A stretch of 64,000 nucleotides of DNA from Tieghemostelium lacteum (Eukaryota; Evosea; Eumycetozoa; Dictyosteliales; Raperosteliaceae): contig LODT01000039.1 in the NCBI GenBank assembly GCA_001606155.1, positions 310,001-374,000 of the forward strand, read 5' to 3'. A model generated the notes under the pieces. It searched no databases, was not told where the DNA came from, and saw nothing but the letters and a program-made list of their open reading frames with translations. The position numbers and the translations under genes were made by a program. Shown piece by piece: positions 55,333 through 64,000 of the stretch (within the stretch, counting starts at the first letter, position 1; the number at the start of each line of letters is the position of its first letter).

Positions 55333-58300
55333 ATGTCATTTTTTAATAAACTAAAGAATAAGATTGAAGAGACTATACAATCTAATACACCAACAACACC
55401 TCAACAATCATTATCCAGTTCACAACATCAACGAAGACCTTCACAACAATTGTACTATAATTATAACAATGAACAAAAGACTTCACCTACATCTACAACT
55501 ACAACATCTCCACGTACCAGCACTCAATTTGATAGTCCTATATTCAATAATAATAATAACACGCTATCACCTTCTTCATCATCTACTGATCTATTTACAC
55601 AATACCATTCTTCAAAATCCATTTTAGAATCTGAAGATAATGATAAAGAAGACAAAAATTGTAGGTTATTACTGTCATTTTAATATCATTTAGTATCTAT
55701 ATATACTTATTATAACCTATTTGATAAAAGATATTATAAATATATGGGGAAATGGTATGAAAAAAGATGGTAGTTTAATAGAGTTTTCAGAATTATTTCA
55801 GAGACAAAAGATAGTGTTGATAAGTGCTGGTGCAATACATGCAGCTTTGATTACAAATTTAGGAAATTTATATACATTTGGAGACGGTTTATTGGGTAAA
55901 TTAGGTCACGGTGACCAAGAGTCTTGTCAGATTCCACAATTGGTTGAGTATTTTCAAAAACAGTCTATAAAGATTATACAGGTATCTACAGGTGGAAAAC
56001 ATACTCTGGCATTAAGTGACCAGAATGAACTGTATTCGTGGGGTGGAAATGACAGTTGTCAACTTGGTAATGGTTCTTCTCAGAGTTTTCAATCAACACC
56101 TCAGAAGATACCGACTGTGTATAACAATGTTAAATGTCAAGTTGAAAGACTGTCATGTTCGACAACACGCTCGGCATTTGTGACGAGAGATGGGTTACTT
56201 TTCACATGGGGAAGAGGTGATCATGGTAGACTAGGTCATGGTGATACTCTGATGCAAAGTACACCTAAACAAGTGATGGCACTACACGGTCATCATATTG
56301 TTGATATATCGTCTGGTGGAGGACATTCCATGGCTTTAACAAGTCGTGGAGAAGTATTTTCATGGGGTAGAGGTGAAAATGGTCAATTAGGTCACGGGGG
56401 TATCATAGCACAACAACTTAAACCCAAACAGATTATGGAACTCTCTGGAAAATTTATTAGATTGATATCAGCAGGTGGATACCATTCATTTGCAGTTCAA
56501 GACAATGGTGATGTATATTCATGGGGTCGTTCAGATTATGGAGTTTTGGGAAATGGTACTTTAGAAGTTGGTGATAAAACCACACCATTTCTATTACAAA
56601 CATTTCCAAATTGTCAACAAAATCCAATTATTCAATTATCTAGTGGATTTCAACATAATATTGCAATTCTTCAGGATAAGTCTTTATATTCTTGGGGATG
56701 CGGTGCTGGAGGTAGATTAAATAATATTGAAAATCAAGAGAACTTGTTTCTTCCTAAAAAATGTCAAATCAATTTTCAACCTACTCTTATATCCTGTGGT
56801 GAGATTATCACTATAATTATAGGTAAACAACCTCGTAGCATTCAAAAATCACCAGTTATAACATCACCCGTTTCATCATCTAATATTAATAGTAATTCAA
56901 TACCAAATCAGTTAATTAACAATAGTATAGAATTACCAAAAATTACAACACCACTTCTACTTAATAATAATATAACACATGATATCATTAGAAGATCTTC
57001 ATCACCTACACCTAGTTTTGTTAGTTTGGCAAGTGATAAAACACTTCCTGGTAAAGACTTACTATTAAATACTCAAAGTCATTTTATAGAGTGGTTAAGT
57101 AGAATCTCAAAAAGTAAAGAAATTCTATCTATAATTCAAACTAAAATCACTAGTAGTGGTAATATATCAAATCAACAGGAACAATCAATTGAAAAGAAAA
57201 TCATCCAATACGATGACATAAACAAATCCATTAGATCTCAACTTGCTCTCTCTAACAGTACCTCTGGTAATGATCTAGACGTTACCATTGACCAGAGAAA
57301 TAAACTGTCACAAGAACTCTTAGATACTGATATCAACCAATCTATAGAATATTGGTTAGATATTCATCAACAAAAAGAATCAATACATTTAAAGCTTTCA
57401 AATTTAATTAAACAACTAAATAGTAATAATAATAGTAACAGTAATAATAATAATAATAATAATATTAGTATTAATGATAATGATATTCAAAAATCTAGTA
57501 ATTATTTAATTGAAAAATTAAATGAATCATTAAGTTTATTTTTAATGAATATTAATGATAGTGTGAATAGCGGCCAAATGGAGTCTCTTAGATTATCAAT
57601 GGAGGCTTTACAGTTTATAGTTTTTGAAACTATAAAATATGCTGAAAAGTATTTATATCAGTTATCGAATACATTGACTCAGAGTCAAAGCTTAATGAAC
57701 CAGAGGAAATCTAAAAAAATGGAAATACAAACTCAGTTGGATAAACAAAAAGAGGCAATGGAACTTATAGATCAGAGAGAAAAGTTAAAGATGTCTTATA
57801 GAGTTTGTAAAAGAAATTCAATTGAGTTAAGTAAGAGAATAGAGGTATTGGAGTTGGATGACGATGATGGCGGTGGTTCTCGTGGTGATATGAAACCTGA
57901 TGACCAACTAATTCAGATAAAAGAAACTCTGAATAAACTGAAAAAAGATGAACAGAAACTAATGATTCAACAACAGGATCTAAATACATCATTACAAGAA
58001 ATCATTGATAGATATGCACCAGAACTCAGGGTAACTGTCCTGAAACAACAAGAAAAGCTATCAAATAGGGTTAAAGATACTGGTTTGGTTCTGATTGAGA
58101 GAAAGTTCAATAGTTATGATATTGTGAAGACATTGTCAACGCATCCACATAATGTGTATTTGGCTAGTTTTGGAGGTGATAATCAGTTGGTGGTCTTGAA
58201 GGAATTTGGAATTGGTGACCAGATGGGGAAACAGATGTTTGAGCGACAAGTAAGTTTGATGAAACAAATGAATCATATATGTATAATGCCAATTCAAGCT

Positions 58301-60094
58301 GTATTCTACGACAGAAATGCATTTATTCAGATGGAATATATCGAAGGTGGTGATTTGGTACAATGGCTACGTTTACAAGAACGAAAACCATGGGAGATTC
58401 AAAAAGTATTTCAACAGATTATACAAGGTATTGCATATATGCATTCCAATGGTATTATTCATAGAGATTTGAAACTGGAGAATATTCTATTAAAAGAAGG
58501 TACTATACCTGTAATTTCAGATTTTGATCTTTCCAAAGATCTAAATGGACTTCAGACAAATGTTACCATGTTCCAAGGTGGTACTGAACTCTACAAGGCA
58601 CCAGAGATGAAAGAACTTGGTGTAATGGGTAGTTATGCAACGGATATATGGGCATTTGGTGTAATGTTATATAAATCAAATTTCCCTAAAGGTCGTGAAC
58701 CTATACTGCTTCCTGAGGAATCTTCAATACCCATTCCATCACATAATGATCAGAGACTTAGATCACTACTCCAACAGACTCTTCAGAGAAATCCATCATT
58801 GAGACCTACATCACATCAGATTACAGTTCATCCCTATTTTGTAACCTCACCTGTTGAGGATCTACTTCAGTCTAGAACTCTAGTTGATTCTCGTGAGAAA
58901 ATTGCAGCTTTCAGAGCCCATATATCTTCCATTTTAGAGATTTCAGAAGATATTAACGATAGTTTACAAATGACGATTGAAAGAGAAACTCTGATACGTG
59001 ATGTATTTCAGTTCTTTAAAAAGATTGAAACTAACAAACTCTTTCAGAGACTAGAAGTCACTTTTAAAGGTGAAAAAGGTTTAGATCATGGTGGTCTAAC
59101 TTCTGAAATGTATTCCATATTCCTAAATAATTCAACTGTTAAAATACCTCTTCATTATTCAGACGACAACAATAACAACAATACTGAACCACATAATATA
59201 GGAGATAATGAAAAAAGTATATTTTCAAAAAGATTTAATCTATTTGAATCTAGTCAAGAGTCACCCTTTTATTTATTACAGTCACAACCATTAGATATGA
59301 ATGATCAATCCTATCCTTTATCAGTTATGCAAAGAGAACAGATACTATATCGTACACTTGGTAGAATATTTTTGAAATCTGTTATAGATGGTAGAGTGAT
59401 TCCAGATGTATTTCCTCCATCCTTTTTCAAATTCCTTTTGGATATAAAACCAAATTTACAGGATTTGGAAGTCTATGATCCACCATTAGCAATGAGTTTC
59501 AAGAAGGTATTGGTATTAGATAACATTCAAGACTACCTATCCACGACATTTGATGGTTTGGTTGAAGGTGGTGAAGAAATTGCAGTAACTGATTCAAATA
59601 AGGTGGATTTCATTCAAAAGAATATTGAGAGAGTTTTAATTGGATGTAGACAATCTCAAATGGAAGCATTCAAGGCAGGGTTCATGTCTATAGAGTCATT
59701 GAATGCTCATTTCCAATTGTTTTCCTCAACAGAATTACAATTGTTAATGTGTGGTAACACTATAGTTGATGCTAATCTTCTAAAGAAATCACTGAAATTC
59801 ATTGGTTTTCCAGAACAGTCATCAACTCCAAAATACTTTACACGTGTACTCGATGAAATGTCTCAAGATGAACTTCACATGTTCCTGCGATTCCTCACAG
59901 GTATGGTAGCAATACCATTACAAGGTCTTGAAAAACCATTATCTATTGTCTATGTACCAAAAAGTGATAAACTACCAGTTTCTCATACATGTTCCTATCA
60001 ACTGGATCTACCAGATTACAATGACTACACTCAATTGAAAAAGAAAATCTTACAAATGATTGAATGGTTAGATTCTGGATTTTCATTTATTTAA
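55333..60094 (+). CDS. RCC1 - protein kinase - HECT ubiquitin ligase fusion
   Basis: Exons are 55333-55660 and 55731-60094 (intron of 70 nt), giving 1563 residues. After a Ser/Thr/Gln-rich N-terminus (1-105) there is an RCC1 propeller (about 111-370; repeats such as LFTWGRGDHGRLGHGDT and VFSWGRGENGQLGHGG). A low-complexity and coiled-coil region (about 380-880) leads to a kinase domain (about 900-1150): Lys933 in VVLKEF, HRDLKLEN at 1020-1027, APE present, no clear glycine loop, and DFD (1040-1042) instead of DFG. A HECT domain closes the protein (about 1185-1563; FKGEKGLDHGGLTSEMY, catalytic Cys1530 in HTCSYQLDLPDY). RCC1 plus HECT recalls the HERC ligases; a kinase between them is unusual. 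All key HECT residues I know are present. Confidence 0.9.
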
Positions 60095-60184
60095 AAATAA
60101 ATCATCAGTAGTTCCATACATTCCCCATATTATAATATTCGAATTTATTATTAGCAAGTTAATAAATGTATGCAGGATTAGACT

Positions 60185-61532
60185 TTACAATCCTAATACA
60201 TATTCTGAAAATTTAGCCAAAAATGATGGTCTTGATGGTGTACTATACTGATTGGTTGAGTTTGGATCGTATTCAATTCTAGATGGTACATATTTCTCTT
60301 GAATTGAAGAAAATGAGTGTGTTTGTAATTTTGCTTGTGGATCGGAATCATTTTTCTATTGTAATAAGTTAGTATTTAAATGTGATTAGGTTGGTATAAA
60401 AGTGAAATTAACTTACCAATTTATCTGGACAGAGAGTAAATCCAATAATTGAATTACCAATTGAAAAATTACCACTCTTTTTGAGTAAATCAAAAGTTGA
60501 GTATTCATACTCATATTTTAGATAGAGAAAATTAAAATCTTTACTTGGAAACTCTCTATCTAGAATGTTACCATATCTTGATAGTTCATCGAGAACTAAA
60601 CTCAAATCATGTTGTTGGTAACCATAAACTTTAACCCATCTCTTATCTAAACTATCTAATGAATCCTGGTTCACTCCTAAGTATTGGTTGAATTGAGATG
60701 ACTGTAATGAGGAATCAAAGTTTGGTTGTTGTTGTTGTTGATTCATTGATGATTGTTGCATTTGTTGTTGTAGTTGATTATTCATCATTTGTGGTGACTG
60801 TGTTTGAAATGGTACAAATGCAGATTGTTGAAATTGGGTATTTGGTTGTTGAATTTGTTGAATTATAGTATTGTTAGATGGTTGGAATTGTCCAGGTTGT
60901 TGAATTTGTTGTATTTGTTGTTGTTGCATTTGTGATTGTTGTAATTGTAAATATTGTTGTTGTTGTTGATTTAGTTCTACTATATGCTGTTTTTGTTGAC
61001 TTAAATATAGTTTATCTCTTTCTTGTTGTTGCTGTTGTTGTTGTTCTTGGTATTGTTGTTGTTTTTGTATGTCTAGATCGTATAATGAATTCAATGGTAT
61101 TTTTGTAAGAGGATTATTTCCAGTTTGTTGTGGTAAAAATCCCATTCCAGAGTGCATAGAATGCTGTTGTTGTGAAAAGTAAATAGGTTGATTTGTATTT
61201 AGATTTGAAGTTGTCAATGGAGTCTGTTTTGGTTGTGAAATAGCTGAGGTATTAAATGCAAAGGATTGTTGACCTCCACCTATACTATTTGTTGGTATTC
61301 CACTACCTGACATATTCAAACCACTAGCCCCAAGTGAATTCTGAAATATACTTGTACCTGATGGTCTAGGATAAGAAGAATATGGTGTATTTGGTGTTTT
61401 AGATGGTGGGGATGATAAATTGGTAGGTGTACCATGTGTAGATTCATTTTGGGTAGTAGGAAATATTTGACTGACTATCACATTACTAGTAGTCTGTGTT
61501 TTAGAAGATGAACTATTTAAATAATTACTCAT
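60185..61532 (-). CDS. nup35: Nucleoporin Nup35/Nup53
   Basis: Exons are 61532-60417 and 60355-60185 (intron of 61 nt, GTAAGT...CAATAG), giving 428 residues. A Ser/Thr/Asn-rich N-terminus and long Gln tracts are followed by the MPPN/RRM_Nup35 fold (about 292-372; RWVKVYGYQQHDLSLVLDEL, SRYGNILDRE, IGNSIIGFTLCP). The short last exon ends in an amphipathic helix (SFLAKFSEYVLGL), the membrane-binding end known in Nup53. It links inner-ring nucleoporins to the pore membrane. FG repeats are scarce. Confidence 0.9.
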
Positions 61533-61660
61533 TATTCTTTAATTATGATCTCTTCACGTGAAATTTTCAAAATGAGAAAAAAATTCAAACAAACCGCCAT
61601 TTTTCAAATTTTCATCTTCATTTTTGAAATTCTTGAGTGTAAACAATCAAATATTTAAAC

Positions 61661-63582
61661 ATGTCAGGGAAAGAACAATTAGAAACTATTTTAACTAAAA
61701 TTAATAGTTTACTAATAGATGAAGGTTTTGCAATCAATTATAAATGGATAAGTGACCAATATAAAATTCCCCCTAACATATCTAAAGAGTAATATATATA
61801 TATGATATTTTATATGTTTCCAATACACTAATGTAAATATTGAAATTAAAGGATTTTAGTATACTTTTACCAAAAGAATAGAGAACAGCTATCAGCTATC
61901 TATTTGATCTCCGGCTTATTAAAAGATCAAAATAAGTTGGGTTATATATTGACCTCAAAAGAGTGTTTCCAAAGTAATACCTCAACCTCCCCCTTCATTT
62001 CATCTACTATATGTTCAAACATTGTATATTGACATTGATATGATTTATATTGATTTTAAAAACTTTAGATACCAAAGATAAATTTTCAAAAGTTACATCA
62101 GAATATATATATGGCCTCTCTAAAGGTGACTCATTACCAAAGGATCCAATTAATATAATCACATTGACCTATACGAAAATCAATGAGAGATATGAAGCAA
62201 TTAAGGTGTTGGGTGATGACTATTTCAATGTTAAATTACCTATACAATCTCATCTTTTTAAGAAGAGAGAACTTAAAACACCTTTACCAATTTCTGTAAA
62301 TCCCGTTCCTTATATATCATCAAAACCTATGGCACCAGTAACTACAGCGCCTACTACTACTACACCTGCCAAACCAAAAGCTACTACATCAGCGGCACCA
62401 ATGAACTTTTTCAAAGTTCAGGATACAGACGCTAAACCAATCAATCTATTTGATAAATATAAAGATGAGGAAAAGAAGAATCCTAGGACAAAATCTACTG
62501 TAACATCTGTTCCTGCTTCCTCAAAGAAGAAATCTGCTGCCACACCCAAAAAGACAGCTACCTCCACTTCTACAAAGGAAACTATTAAATCCAAAACAAA
62601 ATCAAAATCCAAAGATTCTGATGACGATGATCCATTCGCAAGTGACAAAAGTGATGAAGATGTTCAATTACCAAAATTCAAGAGAACTAATAAAAGAATT
62701 GATATTGATGACATGGATGATGTTGAAATGAAATCTAGTGAGCCTGAACCTCAACCAGTCAAGGATGTAATTATGAGTGATAAAGTTGTTGAAGACACAA
62801 AAACACCTGCCAAAAAGAGAAACTTTGAGGAAATTCAAGAAGATGAGAAATCCACAACATCTACTACTGATAAAAAGAAAGAAAATACTCCAGAGAAAGC
62901 AATTAAGAAGCATAAACTTGATAAAGAGGCTAAAGAAAAGCAAGATCAAGAGAAACTAAAAGAGGAGAACGAAAAGAAAGAAAAAGAGTTGAAGGAAAAG
63001 AAACTAAAAGAGGAAAAGCTTTTGAAAGAAAAAGAACAGGAGAAAGAAAGAAAATTAAAGGAGAAAGAAGAAAAACTTGCAAAAGAAAAGAAAGTTAAAG
63101 AGGAATTGGAAAAGAAGGAGAAGGAACAAAAGAAAACTAAGTCTCCTAAAAAACCCAAAAAAGCTGTAATTGAAGAAGAGGAAGATGAACAAAGATCACC
63201 TTTAAAACAAAAAGAAGACCAACTTGAAGAACTAAACCAACAACTTAAAGAAACTGAAGATAAGTTAAGTAAAAAGAAAGAAACACCAACTAAAGAAAAA
63301 CCAAAAGAGAGTAAGAAGGAAAAAGAAAGTGAGAATGTAAAGGATAAAAATGAAGAAGAGGAAGAGGAAGAACAGGGTTCTAAAAAGAAAAAGAAATCAA
63401 CTAAATCTAAAGATACTGATGATAAAGATGATGAAACTAAATCTAAAAAGACTAAGAAAGAGTCTACAAAGACTGCTAAAGCAGATAAACCACCTGGTAA
63501 ATCATCAAAGAAAGCTCCACCAAAAGTTGATGAAAAGCAAACTAAAATTGGTGCATTCTTTAGTGTTGTTGAAAAGAAATAA
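61661..63582 (+). CDS. pold3: DNA polymerase delta subunit 3 (POLD3/Cdc27)
   Basis: Exons are 61661-61788, 61852-61973 and 62069-63582 (introns of 63 and 95 nt), giving 587 residues. The N-terminal winged-helix region (about 1-115) matches POLD3: FAINYKWISDQYKI, REQLSAIYLISGLLKD, and after the second intron KFSKVTSEYIYGLSK, which aligns with the human VTASIHVYSIQK stretch. The donor after CAAA (GTAATACC) is the one that gives this match and preserves frame. The rest is very Lys/Glu/Asp-rich and disordered, with POLD3-like spacing. The C-terminus is a PCNA-binding PIP box (QTKIGAFF, about 574-581). It tethers polymerase delta to PCNA in replication. It starts 128 nt head to head from Nup35. 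Confidence 0.9.
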
Positions 63583-63667
63583 AAGAGAAATCTGATTTGG
63601 ATACTGTAACTTAAATATATGTATGGTCGACAAGAGATTAAAGAATTTTATTGTATTTGGTAAAATT

Positions 63668-64000
63668 TTAGTACACTTTACTATTACGTGATCTACTGGC
63701 ACTGTAGATGCTATTACTGAAAGTAGTGTTATTATTACTATTATTATTATTATTATCATTATTTGGGTTGGTATTTGTATTCGATACTACTGGAGGTAAT
63801 GTAGTAGGGTTGGATGATGTTGTTTGGGGAGGTGGATTTGGTACAGTCGAATTAATGTTATTGGTGTTGTTGATTGGAGGTATAAATGTAGAATATACAA
63901 ATGAATTATTTGTTGGAGATGGAGGACAACTCTTTTTCTGAATAAATACTCCGTTGAATTCAACTTTATCGTGATCTCGATATACGTGTAATTGTAGACT
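63668..64000 (-). CDS. 3' end of a gene running off the window
   Basis: The frame is open from the window edge and stops at 63668, giving 110 C-terminal residues. It begins with a beta-like segment (LQLHVYRDHDKVEFNGVFIQ) and becomes Pro/Thr/Asn-rich with an Asn run, ending SRSRNSKVY. There is no membrane helix. The family cannot be named from this end. It converges on POLD3 with 85 nt between stops. Confidence 0.6.
   Translation of the reverse strand, partial: SLQLHVYRDHDKVEFNGVFIQKKSCPPSPTNNSFVYSTFIPPINNTNNINSTVPNPPPQTTSSNPTTLPPVVSNTNTNPNNDNNNNNSNNNTTFSNSIYSASRSRNSKVY

Noticed and set aside
61974-62049. POLD3 reading through after CECFQS to NIVY
   Set aside because: It runs into a stop and does not match POLD3. 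Using the donor at 61974 restores frame and the conserved segment.
1-64000. tRNA genes, class I small RNAs, retrotransposons and CRISPR arrays
   Set aside because: I looked for B-box-like sequences, the conserved 11-nt class I RNA motif, reverse-transcriptase or tyrosine-recombinase motifs, and regular repeats, and found none that I could support. This was by eye only.

Overview
The window is nuclear DNA of a dictyostelid social amoeba. The evidence is strong A/T bias in intergenic DNA, Asn- and Gln-rich homopolymer tracts inside proteins, short A/T-rich introns (mostly 60-121 nt, usually GTATGT or GTAAGT donors), a PSI/PA14 cell-surface protein, and large type I polyketide synthase (PKS) genes of the dictyostelid kind. 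I cannot fix the species. I saw no tRNA, rRNA, CRISPR or intact transposable element.

1-19502 is an accessory, secondary-metabolism island. It opens with the 3' end of a single-pass surface protein. Two tandem type I PKS genes follow (950-8121 and 9222-16373), about 2360 residues each, in the order KS-AT-DH-degenerate MT-ER-KR-ACP, with no release domain. Each has one intron, which splits the codon of the AT nucleophile serine. A leucine-rich-repeat gene starts 63 nt after the second PKS. It is followed by a decayed scrap of a third PKS copy (18189-18295), and then, on the minus strand, by a free-standing chalcone-synthase-fold gene (18363-19502) that keeps the family His but has lost the usual Cys and Asn positions. 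These parts together are the best candidate for something undescribed: a tandem PKS pair beside a separate, catalytically altered type III PKS-like protein. In the known dictyostelid Steely enzymes the two kinds of domain are fused.

19990-64000 is dense housekeeping DNA. In order it holds NAD synthetase, a DIS3L2-like RNase, a PSI protein, an RBM25-like splicing factor, a stand-alone receiver protein with an unusually long upstream region, an AIG1-like membrane protein, Nup85, an orphan small protein, a B-box protein, XRN2/Rat1, the mitochondrial calcium uniporter, a GPI-anchored esterase, an F-box/WD40 protein, COQ3, a tail-anchored protein, RAD23, mitochondrial EF-Ts, a TPR protein, an orphan 150-residue protein, an RCC1-kinase-HECT fusion, Nup35/53, POLD3, and the 3' end of one more gene.

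Many genes needed intron reconstruction, and exon joins are given per gene. Two host genes show sequence oddities: RAD23 has an intron with no AG acceptor, and the uniporter has a one-base frame break near its start. Starts were moved to the first in-frame ATG wherever the longest open frame began at a non-ATG codon.
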